From positions 58,616 to 122,615 of the forward strand of contig NZ_VLKT01000019.1 of assembly GCF_007830515.1 (NCBI RefSeq): 64,000 bases of DNA, in the 5' to 3' direction. A model generated the notes under the pieces. The model had not been told where the DNA came from, made no database searches, and saw nothing but the letters and a program-made list of their open reading frames with translations. Within the stretch, counting starts at the first letter, position 1, and each line of letters begins with the position of its first letter. Made by a program: the position numbers and the translations under genes. This DNA is from Mesorhizobium tianshanense. GTDB taxonomy: Bacteria > Pseudomonadota > Alphaproteobacteria > Rhizobiales > Rhizobiaceae. Shown piece by piece: positions 29,416-37,446 of the stretch.

Positions 29416-29952
29416 ATGGCTATTCGTGATCTCATTCCCTGGGGCCGGGAGAACAGCCCGGTTTCCAGCTTCTATCGTGACGATGACCGGGACCCGTTCA
29501 TGGCATTGCATCGCGAGATGAACCGCCTGATCGACGACGCGTTCCGCGGTTTCGAAACGCGCATGCCGTCGTTCAGCGGATTTTCGCCGGCGCGCGGCAG
29601 CTGGCCGAGCGTCGAAATCTCCGACGGCGAGAAGGAGATCCGCGTGACCGCCGAAATTCCCGGCATGGACGAGAAGGACATCGAGGTGATGCTCGATGAC
29701 GGCGTGCTGACGCTGCGTGGCGAGAAGCGCTCCGAGACCGAGGACAAGGGCAGGCAGTTCTCCGAGCGGTTCTACGGCCGCTTCGAGCGCCGCATCCCGC
29801 TCGGCTACGAGGTCGAGGAGGACAAGGTGAACGCCGCCTTCCACAACGGCGTGCTCACAGTGACGCTACCGAAGACCCAGCGTGCGCAGGCGAAGGCCAG
29901 GCGCATCGCCATCAGTGGCAGTGCCGCCGGTCCCGGCAAGAGCAAGCACTGA
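29416..29952 (+). CDS. small heat-shock protein, Hsp20 class C-like (second of pair)
   Basis: This 178-residue Hsp20 differs from its neighbour in a longer N-terminus (MAIRDLIPWGRENSPVSSFY, DDRDPFMALHREMNRLIDD). Its alpha-crystallin domain (about 65-160) has WPSVEISDGEKEIRVTAEIP, DDGVLTLRGEK and FHNGVLTVTLPK. The type is common in alphaproteobacteria downstream of IbpA-like genes and in acid or heat response. A strong AAAGGAG site precedes the ATG. It is followed by a long perfect hairpin that likely ends the transcript. Confidence 0.94.
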   Translation: MAIRDLIPWGRENSPVSSFYRDDDRDPFMALHREMNRLIDDAFRGFETRMPSFSGFSPARGSWPSVEISDGEKEIRVTAEIPGMDEKDIEVMLDDGVLTLRGEKRSETEDKGRQFSERFYGRFERRIPLGYEVEEDKVNAAFHNGVLTVTLPKTQRAQAKARRIAISGSAAGPGKSKH

Positions 29953-29958
29953 CAAAGC

Positions 29959-29986
29959 GCCGGGCGCGAAGAAACTCGCGCCCGGC
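29959..29986. terminator. strong hairpin between convergent genes
   Basis: GCCGGGCGCGA and TCGCGCCCGGC form a perfect 11-bp stem with a six-base loop, six bases after the second hsp20 stop. There is no U-run, so it may act as a stabilising end rather than an intrinsic terminator. The following 60 bases contain three near-copies of an ACACTTGG-type element. Confidence 0.55.
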
Positions 29987-30054
29987 CGCGCTGATACCTT
30001 TGGTCCTAACACACTTGGGCCGGATACACTTGGTAAGGACAACCCCTGCCGGCA

Positions 30055-30459
30055 TCAACTTCCGGCAGCGGGTTTGGCCTTGATGTTCTTCAGCGCCGTC
30101 AACAGGTAGTCCTGCATGGTGGCCTGAAGGGTCGTCGTGGCGGTGCGCACCGCCGTCATCGCGTCCTTCACGGCCGCTTCGTCGAAGGGCGAAGCCTGCT
30201 GCGCTGCTGCCAGCTTGGCCCGCGCCATGCGCAGCTCGTGCAGTGCCGCTAAGGTGCGCGGACGGTTTGCGCGACGGATACTTCGGAACTCCTTCCTCAC
30301 CTCGGGCGGATAGGCCCTGGCGATCTCGGCCATCAGCACGCGTCCCGCCCCATCTGGCCGCAGGCCGTGAGCGGCGTAACCGAGCAGGAAGAAGTTGCCG
30401 GCGAGCGAAAGACCGAGCAGCACGAGCGTCGCGGTCCATATCAGGGAATGCCTCGTCAA
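30055..30459 (-). CDS. periplasmic heavy-metal-sensor-like (Metal_resist) protein
   Basis: This 134-residue protein has one N-terminal membrane anchor (LIWTATLVLLGLSLAGNFFL) and a helical periplasmic part. That part (RAYPPEVRKEFRSIRRANR, LAALHELRMARAKLAAAQQ, PFDEAAVKDAMTAVR) resembles the CpxP/Spy-like Metal_resist family. Such proteins sense metals or envelope stress. No Cys or His cluster is seen, so metal binding is uncertain. It overlaps the anti-sigma-like gene by four bases and is the third gene of the ECF operon, which suggests a role in tuning that sigma factor. Confidence 0.82.
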   Translation of the reverse strand: MTRHSLIWTATLVLLGLSLAGNFFLLGYAAHGLRPDGAGRVLMAEIARAYPPEVRKEFRSIRRANRPRTLAALHELRMARAKLAAAQQASPFDEAAVKDAMTAVRTATTTLQATMQDYLLTALKNIKAKPAAGS

Positions 30460-30917
30460 AGCGAATCCTCCCCTGCCGCCGGATCGGCGGCGATGCCGTC
30501 GCCAGATAGGCCGTCGTCAGACAGCCGCGCGCCGGAAGCCAGCGCCAGAAGCTCCGAATCCGGCAGGTCGTCCTGCAGCCGCGCCACCTGGTAGCCGGCC
30601 AGTGTCGCAGCCGCCAGAAAGGCGGCGGCGCAAGCCGCCAGCCCCGCCGGCGCAAGGAGGAACCCCGGCAGGAATGACGGCCGCGCCCGGCCGGCGTCGA
30701 TACGCGCCAGCACCTTGCGCGCCAGCGCCTGTTCGTCGCTGTCCATCAGGACCGCTTCCAGCACGAGGCGATCAAGCGCGCGATCTGGATCATCTTGCGG
30801 CGATCGGTTTGTTGCACCCGCCATAAAGGCTAGTGCTTGCTGCCGGAAGGGAGCCGGCCAGGCGTCGACGTCGTCGCCGAAGCGGCGCTTGTTTCGTTCG
30901 AACTCGTCCCGTCTCAT
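30456..30917 (-). CDS. anti-sigma-factor-like single-pass membrane protein
   Basis: This 153-residue protein has a cytoplasmic N-terminal half (MRRDEFERNKRRFGDDVDAW, then a helix with LVLEAVLMDSDEQALARKVL), one membrane helix (LAPAGLAACAAAFLAAATLA) and a short acidic periplasmic tail. Its place between an ECF sigma gene and a metal-sensor gene, with four-base overlaps on both sides, is the standard place for an anti-sigma factor. No zinc-binding ZAS motif is visible. The anti-sigma role is an inference from context and topology. Confidence 0.75.
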   Translation of the reverse strand: MRRDEFERNKRRFGDDVDAWPAPFRQQALAFMAGATNRSPQDDPDRALDRLVLEAVLMDSDEQALARKVLARIDAGRARPSFLPGFLLAPAGLAACAAAFLAAATLAGYQVARLQDDLPDSELLALASGARLSDDGLSGDGIAADPAAGEDSL

Positions 30918-31522
30918 GAGGACTTCCTTTCGCGGCCTTCGGCCGCCATTGCCAAATGATCCCGCAAATGGTCCCTGAGCGCCCGCCTTCCGCGGACAAG
31001 CAATTGCTCCGCCGAGCCGGCGCTGCCGCCCATCACCTCGGCTATGGCCGCGATATCGAGATCGCCGACGGCCCGCAGCAGCACGGCCATGCGCTGACGC
31101 TCCGGCAGGCGCGACAGGCCGTCGCGGACGATCGCAAGCTCCTGCCGCGCGGCAGTCGTCGCTTCGGCATCGGCTTCCTGCGAAGCGACCTCATCATGGA
31201 CGTCGTCGAGACCGATGAAGGTCCGCAGCGCCCGGCGTCGGCGCTGGTCGATGCAGCGATTGGCGGTGATCCTGTACAGCCAGGTCGAGACACGCCCCCT
31301 GGCCGGGTCGAACCGGGCGGCCTGTTTCCAGATCGTCACGAACACCTCCTGCACCACATCCTCGGCGTCGCCGGCATTGCCGAGATAGCGCGCCGCAAAA
31401 ATCCGCAAGCCCCGGCCATGGCGGGCGATGAGCTCGGACAGGGCGCCCTGGTTGCCCGCCGCCACCCGTGCCAGCAGTTCGTCGTCACGGGGCTCCTCAT
31501 GCTGCACGGCGGCGGGCACCAA
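30914..31522 (-). CDS. ECF-type RNA polymerase sigma factor
   Basis: This protein of about 202 residues is a two-domain ECF sigma factor. Region 2 (about 20-90) includes ELIARHGRGLRIFAARYLGN, DAEDVVQEVFVTIWK and WLYRITANRCIDQRRR. Region 4 (about 130-190) includes LPERQRMAVLLRAVGDLDIAAIAEVMG with a helix-turn-helix end. It would direct RNA polymerase to a small stress regulon under control of the membrane proteins encoded next to it. Translation appears to begin at TTG or the adjacent GTG behind AGGAG. It lies 19 bases downstream of a small exported-protein gene. Confidence 0.93.
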   Translation of the reverse strand: MVPAAVQHEEPRDDELLARVAAGNQGALSELIARHGRGLRIFAARYLGNAGDAEDVVQEVFVTIWKQAARFDPARGRVSTWLYRITANRCIDQRRRRALRTFIGLDDVHDEVASQEADAEATTAARQELAIVRDGLSRLPERQRMAVLLRAVGDLDIAAIAEVMGGSAGSAEQLLVRGRRALRDHLRDHLAMAAEGRERKSS

Positions 31523-31541
31523 CTAGCCAGGCTCCTGAACG

Positions 31542-31925
31542 TCAACGGCGCCAGCGGCGGAACCCGAAAGCCGTGTTCCCGTCCGGGCCGGTGAAGCTGC
31601 CGGCCGAGCGACCACGGAACGGCCCACGCGCCGACACCCGCTTGCCGGAGAAGGACTGCCCGTCCGGCCCGGTGCCAAAGTAGCTTCTGGCGCAGCGGTC
31701 AACAACGCCCGCCACGCATTTGGAGCTCGATGTATAGGTACCGCCATTAGGACCGGTGCGCGTGGTCGACCCGGTATAGACGCCACCATCCCGGCTGACG
31801 CTGCGGCTGATCTCGCCGCCATGCGCAGTCGGCCGTTGCCATTCCTCGGCGGCCACCGGCACGGCAGTCGACGCCACAAGCATCGCGCCGAGGCAGAACA
31901 GGTGAATCTTCGCTGAAGGAAGCAT
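31542..31925 (-). CDS. small exported protein of unknown function
   Basis: This 127-residue protein has a signal peptide (IHLFCLGAMLVASTAVPVAA) and a Gly/Ser/Thr-rich mature part. Short repeats such as TRTGPNGGTYTSSS, FGTGPDGQSFSG and GSFTGPDGNTAFG suggest repeated beta hairpins of about 25-30 residues built on a G-P-D/N-G turn. Two cysteines (SSKCVAG, DRCARS) could pair. AAGGAGTAAGAC precedes the ATG. It lies upstream of the ECF sigma gene on the same strand and could be part of its regulon. Confidence 0.75.
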   Translation of the reverse strand: MLPSAKIHLFCLGAMLVASTAVPVAAEEWQRPTAHGGEISRSVSRDGGVYTGSTTRTGPNGGTYTSSSKCVAGVVDRCARSYFGTGPDGQSFSGKRVSARGPFRGRSAGSFTGPDGNTAFGFRRWRR

Positions 31926-31987
31926 GTCTTACTCCTTGGTTTTATTGAAAAAACTGATTCTTCTGAGCGGTGAATGTGATCGGATCG

Positions 31988-32437
31988 TCAGCCGGCGCGA
32001 TCGGCAAAGAGCTTGCGGACGGCGGCGATCTCGTCCGCCGACAGCGCTCCGTCGCCATTGCGGTCGGCGAGGTCGAACAGCGGCATGCGGTTGCGGAACT
32101 CGTCCTCCGAGACCTTGCCGTCGCCATTCCCGTCCATGCGCCGCCAGCGAGTGCCAAGCCTGGCTTGCGCGGCGTCGGCGCGATCCATGATGGCGTCGCG
32201 GGCGCCTTCGATTTCCTTCTCGTCGATGACGCCATCGCCATTGCGATCGAGTTTCGTGAACAGGCGCTCGCGGGCCGCAAGCATCTCGTCCTTTGAAATC
32301 GCGCCGTCGCCATTGACGTCGACCCGCTGGAGCATGCGCTTGCCCGGCATGTCCGTGCCCGAAATCTCTTGGGCGTGCACGGCGGAAAGCGGTGCGAGCC
32401 CCAGAAGCAGGGCCGTAATGAGTACTGAACGTTTCAC
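31988..32437 (-). CDS. exported EF-hand calcium-binding protein
   Basis: This 149-residue protein has a signal peptide (VKRSVLITALLLGLAPLSAV, cleaved near HAQ) and four EF-hand loops: DVNGDGAISKDE, DRNGDGVIDEKE, DGNGDGKVSEDE and DRNGDGALSADE. Each has the Asp/Asn and terminal Glu needed for calcium. It should act in the periplasm or outside the cell. Translation starts at GTG behind AAAGGA. It is divergent from another EF-hand gene at 32696 and lies 62 bases upstream of the small exported-protein gene. Confidence 0.88.
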   Translation of the reverse strand: MKRSVLITALLLGLAPLSAVHAQEISGTDMPGKRMLQRVDVNGDGAISKDEMLAARERLFTKLDRNGDGVIDEKEIEGARDAIMDRADAAQARLGTRWRRMDGNGDGKVSEDEFRNRMPLFDLADRNGDGALSADEIAAVRKLFADRAG

Positions 32438-32695
32438 GATGATGGTCCTTTCGCTGTCATTGGCCGCGCTGTCGTTGGTTTCGGCGGCGACTGTTGACCG
32501 ATACGCAGGAAGGACCCCGCCCCTACGCTCACCGGCAAAAAAATTCGCGCCACCCGCCCGGCGAGGCCGAAGCCGCCATCCGGGGCGTCGTGCAAAAAAA
32601 TCGCCGCCTGCCGCGTAGGAGCAGGCAGGGCTGCGCGTAGAAGACCCTGCAAGGACGGTCCGCAGCGGCCCGTCCGATCGAAAGTGGAGACCAAC

Positions 32696-33121
32696 ATGAA
32701 CAAGATCGCCATGGCCTGCGCGGGCCTGTTGCTTGGCGCAAGTGGCGCCTGGGCGGCAAACGGGTCCGGAGCAAGGGAAATCTTCCAGCGCATCGACACC
32801 AACCGGGACCGGATGCTGCAGTTCGGCGAGATCCAGGCGGCGCGGGCGCAGATGTTCGACCGGATGGACGCCAACCGCAACGGTCGGCTTGATCCGGACG
32901 AGGTGCGCACCGCCGTGGAACAGGTCAAGGCCAAACGCGACTTCCAGAGCGCGCAGGTTGCGGGCTTCAAGGCGCAGGCAAGCCACATGGACAGCAACGG
33001 CGACGGCAAAATTTCGCGCGACGAGTTTGCCGGCTTCATTCCCGACCGGCTGCTGCGGGCGGACAAGAACGGCGACCGCGCGCTTTCGCTTTCCGAACTG
33101 CGGACGCTCAGGCGCCAGTGA
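32696..33121 (+). CDS. exported EF-hand calcium-binding protein
   Basis: This 141-residue protein starts with a signal peptide (MNKIAMACAGLLLGASGAWA) followed by EF-hand loops DTNRDRMLQFGE, DANRNGRLDPDE, DSNGDGKISRDE and DKNGDRALSLSE. The first loop is a weak match and the other three look able to bind calcium. GGAG before the ATG at 32696 supports that start over an in-frame GTG four codons upstream. It is divergent from a similar gene at 32437, with 258 bases between them, so both may answer to one regulator. BA14K-like gene follows 33 bases downstream. Confidence 0.87.
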   Translation: MNKIAMACAGLLLGASGAWAANGSGAREIFQRIDTNRDRMLQFGEIQAARAQMFDRMDANRNGRLDPDEVRTAVEQVKAKRDFQSAQVAGFKAQASHMDSNGDGKISRDEFAGFIPDRLLRADKNGDRALSLSELRTLRRQ

Positions 33122-33154
33122 CCGGCAACCTTTCAATACCAGAGGACAGATAGG

Positions 33155-33577
33155 ATGAGACAGACAATCACAGCGTTTTGCGGACTGATGCTCGGCGCTT
33201 CAGTACTTGCTTCGCCTGCCAATGCCCTACCGACAGTGCCCGCTTCGGGCCTGACATCGGCTACCACTGCGCCCGAGCCTATCCGCCACCGGCGCGGCTT
33301 CTATGTCGTCGGCGGCGCCTATTACTACAACGGCCACCGGGGCTATGTGCACATGCGCCCCGGCTATCGCTACTACAATGGTTACTGGTTTCCGGCCGCC
33401 GCGTTCGCCGCCGGGGTTGCCGCGGCAACCGCCGCCCCGCCACCACGACCTGCCGCCCGGCTCGCCGCCGCGCATGTCCGCTGGTGCTACGACCGTTATG
33501 TCTCGTACCGCGCCTGGGACAACAGCTACCAACCCTATAACGGCCCCCGCCAGCAGTGCTGGTCGCCCTATAGCTGA
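33155..33577 (+). CDS. BA14K-like exported protein
   Basis: This 140-residue protein has a signal peptide (ITAFCGLMLGASVLASPANA) and a Tyr/Gly/His-rich central part (GGAYYYNGHRGYVHMRPGYR). It ends with HVRWCYDRYVSYRAWDNSYQ and the PYNGPRQQCWSPY motif. The end motif with its two cysteines is that of the BA14K family, known from Brucella as an immunoreactive, lectin-like surface protein. It lies 33 bases downstream of the EF-hand gene and probably shares its transcript. Confidence 0.87.
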   Translation: MRQTITAFCGLMLGASVLASPANALPTVPASGLTSATTAPEPIRHRRGFYVVGGAYYYNGHRGYVHMRPGYRYYNGYWFPAAAFAAGVAAATAAPPPRPAARLAAAHVRWCYDRYVSYRAWDNSYQPYNGPRQQCWSPYS

Positions 33578-33598
33578 GACGGGCGGGAGGAACGTCAG

Positions 33599-33790
33599 TC
33601 AGCGCGAGCGCCTGACCTTGGCGGTCGCAGTAGACAACCCTTCCCCGTCGGACGTGACGATCGCGGTCGGGTTGAGATCGACCAGCGCGCGAGCCACCTC
33701 GGCTACGCTGACGAATGTGTCGACGACCGGCAGGAAAAGGCGGACTGCCGACACGTGATTTCGGCCCACATCCAGCGCGGCTTGAAGCAG
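33599..33790 (-). pseudogene. truncated gene fragment of unknown origin
   Basis: A minus-strand frame of 63 codons ending at 33599 encodes LLQAALDVGRNHVSAVRLFL, then VSVAEVARALVDLNPTAIVT and SDGEGLSTATAKVRRSR. Composition and codon use are protein-like, but there is no start: a TAA precedes it beside the 30-bp palindrome. It looks like the 3' end of a gene whose front was lost. I do not recognise the family. The rest of 33578-33938 holds no gene. Confidence 0.4.
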
Positions 33791-33793
33791 AGT

Positions 33794-33823
33794 TTGTTAC
33801 CGTTTTCGCGAAAACGGTAACAA
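33794..33823. repeat. perfect 30-bp palindrome
   Basis: Two 15-base arms meet without a loop; the left arm is TTGTTACCGTTTTCG and the right arm is its exact reverse complement. It stands in a gene-free stretch, directly at the broken end of the gene fragment 33599-33790. No other copy was seen in the window. Confidence 0.9.
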
Positions 33824-33938
33824 CTTTACTAAGGCGGTGGCGAAGTTGGCGGCAAATCGCAACTCGTTCGCGTTGATTGCAAGTCACAAAAGCCTGGAGA
33901 TGGGGGAGACGATTCCTGCCGGCCCGCACCGATACCCG

Positions 33939-34784
33939 CTACCCTATGTATGTGGGCGAGCGAGCCGAAACCACGAATGCAGGAACCTGTGCGTTTTGGA
34001 AGCAGATGAAACCGTCGTCTCCGTTGGCAGCGAAGGTCTGCCATAGCCACACCAAAATGAGGTAAAGCTTCCCCGGCTGCATACGAAAGAGCGCCGGCGC
34101 CAGCAGCATATGGCCGAATGGGGTTGTGGCGACAACTGCGTCAGCGATAGGCCCGCCACCGTTGTCGCCTTGCAATATTCCAGTCGTTCCGACGACGCTC
34201 CACAATGTTGCCATGCGCTCGACCAGCGCTGCGGGGCCGCCGATTTCATGGACTGCTATGCCGACACCACCTCTGGAGCGCAGATTTGGACTTGGTCCCC
34301 CGGCGGACAGCCAACTGAATTCGCTGTTGCCCAATGGCTTCACCGCAGCGTCCAACGCAATGGGTGATTCCAGAAAAATACCCACACCCGAGGACGAAAA
34401 GCCTTCTGTGGATATCGTTCCCAACTTTCCGTCGTTTCTTGACGTGAAACTGTGCACATTGCCGCTGCCTTCGCTCAACTCGGCTTCGTAGGGAGGTCCA
34501 ATCAACCGCTCGCCCGGTTGGACGGTGAATCTCAAGGCTTGCGGGGGACGAAGTGCCTGGTCGGCTGCCCAGGCTTCCAGATATCGTCTGCTATCTTCCC
34601 TGACGATGCCGGTATCCGTGGTCCGTGTCGTTCTCTCATGCGTCGGATCAAATGACTCCATCTCTTTCGCAAGGCGTTGCTTCAGGAATGATCGAAAGGC
34701 CGCGATGTGCGGTTCAGTCTCGGCATGGTTCACCTTCGCGCGGCTTATGGATGCGCGCTCCTGCAGTTCCTGCCCGTTGCTCAT
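33939..34784 (-). CDS. protein of unknown function
   Basis: This protein of about 281 residues begins MSNGQELQERASISRAKVNH behind GGAGGTGACC, which fixes the start although the frame is open to 34937. The N-terminal 110 residues are charged and helical (HIAAFRSFLKQRLAKEMESF). The rest is Gly/Ser-rich and probably beta-structured (SSSGVGIFLESPIALDAAVK, GGPSPNLRSRGGVGIAVHEI). No signal peptide, membrane helix or catalytic motif is visible. I do not recognise a family. Base composition is somewhat lower in GC than the neighbouring operon, which may point to transfer. Confidence 0.6.
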   Translation of the reverse strand: MSNGQELQERASISRAKVNHAETEPHIAAFRSFLKQRLAKEMESFDPTHERTTRTTDTGIVREDSRRYLEAWAADQALRPPQALRFTVQPGERLIGPPYEAELSEGSGNVHSFTSRNDGKLGTISTEGFSSSGVGIFLESPIALDAAVKPLGNSEFSWLSAGGPSPNLRSRGGVGIAVHEIGGPAALVERMATLWSVVGTTGILQGDNGGGPIADAVVATTPFGHMLLAPALFRMQPGKLYLILVWLWQTFAANGDDGFICFQNAQVPAFVVSARSPTYIG

Positions 34785-35026
34785 GGTCACCTCCGAAAGA
34801 CAAATTGTCGTCAACTGCCATAGCCACCATTGGCCAGCGCCGCGATTTAGCCGGAGCGCGCTTACGGATGACCTACGGATCAATCGCCGGCGCAATCTCT
34901 TCTCCCAAGCGCGTCCGGCGCCGCCGATCGTAACCATGTACTACAACCGCTCGCCGCCCTTGCGTCTTGCGCGCCAATTGACCATCCTCGCCGACATTGA
35001 TTGCACCGCGGCCGGGGGGTTCGCAC

Positions 35027-35623
35027 ATGCCGACGCTGTATGCGCTGAAACCGGCCTTCCAGGCGAAGCTGCGGCCGCTCTCCGATCGGCTGGCCGTGGC
35101 CGGCGTCACTGCCAACCAGATCACGCTGCTGGCCGCTGCCCTGTCGGTCGCCACCGGCAATCTGGTCGCCGCCCTTGCCGACCATCGCGCGGTCTTCCTG
35201 CTGATGCCGGTGGTGCTGTTCGCGCGGATGGCGCTGAACGCCATCGACGGCATGTTGGCGCGAGAACACGGACAGGCGTCGAAACTCGGCATGTATCTCA
35301 ACGAACTCTGCGACGTTGTCTCCGACCTCGCTCTGATCCTGGCCTTTGCCGCCGTCTTCCCAGCCTGGGGCGTCGTCGCTTTCGCCATCGCGGCGAACAT
35401 CGTGGAATTCGCCGGCGTGCTCGGCATAGCGGCGGGCACGGGGCGCAACTATGCCGGGCCGTTCGGCAAGAGCGACCGGGCGCTGGCGCTCGGCATAATC
35501 GCCGTGCTTGTCGCCTGCGGCCTGTGGGTCGAGGACATTGCGCCCTTTGTGTTTCCGGCCATGGCTACATTCTCGCTGGTGACCGCCATCAACCGGATAC
35601 GCAGCGGCCTTAACGGGAGCTGA
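35027..35623 (+). CDS. ynbA: CDP-alcohol phosphatidyltransferase, YnbA-like
   Basis: This 198-residue membrane protein transfers a phosphatidyl group from a CDP-linked lipid to an alcohol head group. The signature region reads RMALNAIDGMLAREHGQASK, then LGMYLNELCDVVSD. Compared with the general motif D-x2-DG-x2-AR-x8-9-G-x3-D-x3-D, the first and third aspartates are Asn. As I recall, E. coli YnbA has the same pattern and also the following YAGPFGKSDRA segment, so this is probably an ortholog rather than a dead enzyme. GGGGGG precedes the ATG at 35027. It opens a six-gene lipid operon. Confidence 0.85.
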   Translation: MPTLYALKPAFQAKLRPLSDRLAVAGVTANQITLLAAALSVATGNLVAALADHRAVFLLMPVVLFARMALNAIDGMLAREHGQASKLGMYLNELCDVVSDLALILAFAAVFPAWGVVAFAIAANIVEFAGVLGIAAGTGRNYAGPFGKSDRALALGIIAVLVACGLWVEDIAPFVFPAMATFSLVTAINRIRSGLNGS

Positions 35624-35653
35624 AATTCCGGTCGCAACCGCCAGGGGAACAAC

Positions 35654-37444
35654 ATGCTTCACGAACAGACGATTGCCGCCGCAGCAGCCGTGGCAAGTCT
35701 CAAGCGGGTGGCGCATGAGCGCAGCTTCAAGAGCCATGACGGCACCGAGATCTTCTATCGCTACTGGCCTGCGCTATCGGAAAGCCGCAAGAGCGCGGTC
35801 CTGCTGTTCCATCGCGGTCACGAGCATGGCGGCCGCATGGCCCATCTGGTCGACGAACTCGATATGCCCGACCAGGCCTTCTACGCCTGGGACGCACGCG
35901 GCAATGGCCGCTCGGCCGGCGAGCGCGGCTATGCGCCGTCCTTTGCGGCGCTGGTGCGCGACATCGATTGTTTTGTGCGCGAGATCGGCAGAGACGGGTT
36001 CGGCCAGCGCGATATCGCGCTGATCGCGCAATCCTTCGGCGCCGTGCTCGCCGCCGCCTGGGTGCATGATTATGCGCCGCAGATTCGCGCTTTGGTGCTG
36101 GCCTCGCCGGCCTTCTCGGTCAAGCTCTACGTGCCGTTTGCCAAGCAAGGCATTGCGCTGTGGCAGAAGATCAAGGGGCGCTTCTTCGTCAATTCCTACG
36201 TCAAGGCCAAGTTCCTGACGCACGACCCCGAGCGCATCGCCTCCTTCGAGGCCGATCCGCTGATCACGCGGCCGATCGCCTCCAACATCCTGGTCGAGCT
36301 TTATGACCACGCCGCGCGCATCGTCTCGGATGCGCGCGCCATCACCGTGCCGACGCAAGTGCTGATCTCGGGCAGCGACTGGGTGGTGCGGCATGGACCG
36401 CAGCACGAGTTCTTCGTCAATCTCGCCAGCCCGGCCAAGGAACGGCATGTGCTGCCCGGATTCTTCCACGACACGCTGGGCGAGCGCGACCGCCGCCAGG
36501 CGCTCGACCTGATCAAGCCGTTCCTCGAAAAACAGTTTGCGACGCCGAAGAAGCCGGTCGACCTGACCGGGGCCGATCGCGCCGGCTACACGCGCGACGA
36601 GGCCGACCGGCTGGCGTCGCCGCTCGCCCTGCTGTCGCCGAAGGGCCTCTACTGGGCCATGAGCCGCGCCTCGATCCGCATGGGCGCATGGCTGTCGTCA
36701 GGCATGAAGACGGGGGTTGCCACCGGCTTCGATTCCGGCTCGACGCTCGATTATGTCTATGAGAACGTGGCGCGGGGTACCGGTCCGCTTGGTCGCATGA
36801 TCGACCGCACCTTTCTCGACGCCATCGGCTGGCGCGGCATCCGCCAGCGCAAGCTCAATCTGGAAGAGCTGATCGGCAGCGCCACCGGGACACTGAAGTC
36901 CGCCGGCGGGCCGGTCCATATCGTCGATATCGCCGCCGGCCATGGCCGCTACGTGCTCGACGCCGTCGCCAAATGCGCTCAGCCGCCGGCCAGCGTGCGG
37001 CTGCAGGATTTCTCCGAACTCAATGTTTCGCTCGGACGGAAGCTGATCGCCGAACGGCATCTGTCGACCAGCGTCTCGTTCCATCAGGCCGACGCCTTCG
37101 ACACCCAGATGCTTGCCGGGCTGGAGCCGGCGCCGGATCTCGCCATCGTCTCCGGGCTTTACGAATTGCTTGCCGACAACGCCATGATCGCCCGCTCGCT
37201 GGGCGGGCTGGCCAAGGCGTTGCAGCCCGGCGGCCTGCTTCTCTACACCAACCAGCCCTGGCACCCGCAGCTCGAGATGATCGCGCGCAGCCTGACCTCG
37301 CACCGCGGTGGCCAGGCCTGGGTGATGCGCCGGCGCACGCAAGGCGAGATGGACCAGCTGGTCGCGGCGGCCGGCTTCGAGAAGCTCGACCAGCGCATCG
37401 ACCAATGGGGCATCTTCACCGTTTCGGTCGCGCGGCGCGTCTGA
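35654..37444 (+). CDS. ynbC: alpha/beta hydrolase fused to a SAM methyltransferase, YnbC-like
   Basis: This 596-residue cytoplasmic protein has two domains. Residues about 20-300 are a monoglyceride-lipase-like hydrolase, with the elbow LIAQSFGAVLAAAW, the FYRYWPA strand and a late LPGFFHDTLGE with the catalytic His. Residues about 320-596 are a class I SAM-dependent methyltransferase, with the SAM-binding loop HIVDIAAGHGRYVLDAVAK and the LLLYTNQPWHPQLEM region. The same fusion occurs in YnbC. It probably trims or methylates a lipid made by the operon. It lies 30 bases after ynbA behind AGGGGAAC. Confidence 0.88.
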   Translation: MLHEQTIAAAAAVASLKRVAHERSFKSHDGTEIFYRYWPALSESRKSAVLLFHRGHEHGGRMAHLVDELDMPDQAFYAWDARGNGRSAGERGYAPSFAALVRDIDCFVREIGRDGFGQRDIALIAQSFGAVLAAAWVHDYAPQIRALVLASPAFSVKLYVPFAKQGIALWQKIKGRFFVNSYVKAKFLTHDPERIASFEADPLITRPIASNILVELYDHAARIVSDARAITVPTQVLISGSDWVVRHGPQHEFFVNLASPAKERHVLPGFFHDTLGERDRRQALDLIKPFLEKQFATPKKPVDLTGADRAGYTRDEADRLASPLALLSPKGLYWAMSRASIRMGAWLSSGMKTGVATGFDSGSTLDYVYENVARGTGPLGRMIDRTFLDAIGWRGIRQRKLNLEELIGSATGTLKSAGGPVHIVDIAAGHGRYVLDAVAKCAQPPASVRLQDFSELNVSLGRKLIAERHLSTSVSFHQADAFDTQMLAGLEPAPDLAIVSGLYELLADNAMIARSLGGLAKALQPGGLLLYTNQPWHPQLEMIARSLTSHRGGQAWVMRRRTQGEMDQLVAAAGFEKLDQRIDQWGIFTVSVARRV

Positions 37445-37446
37445 GC

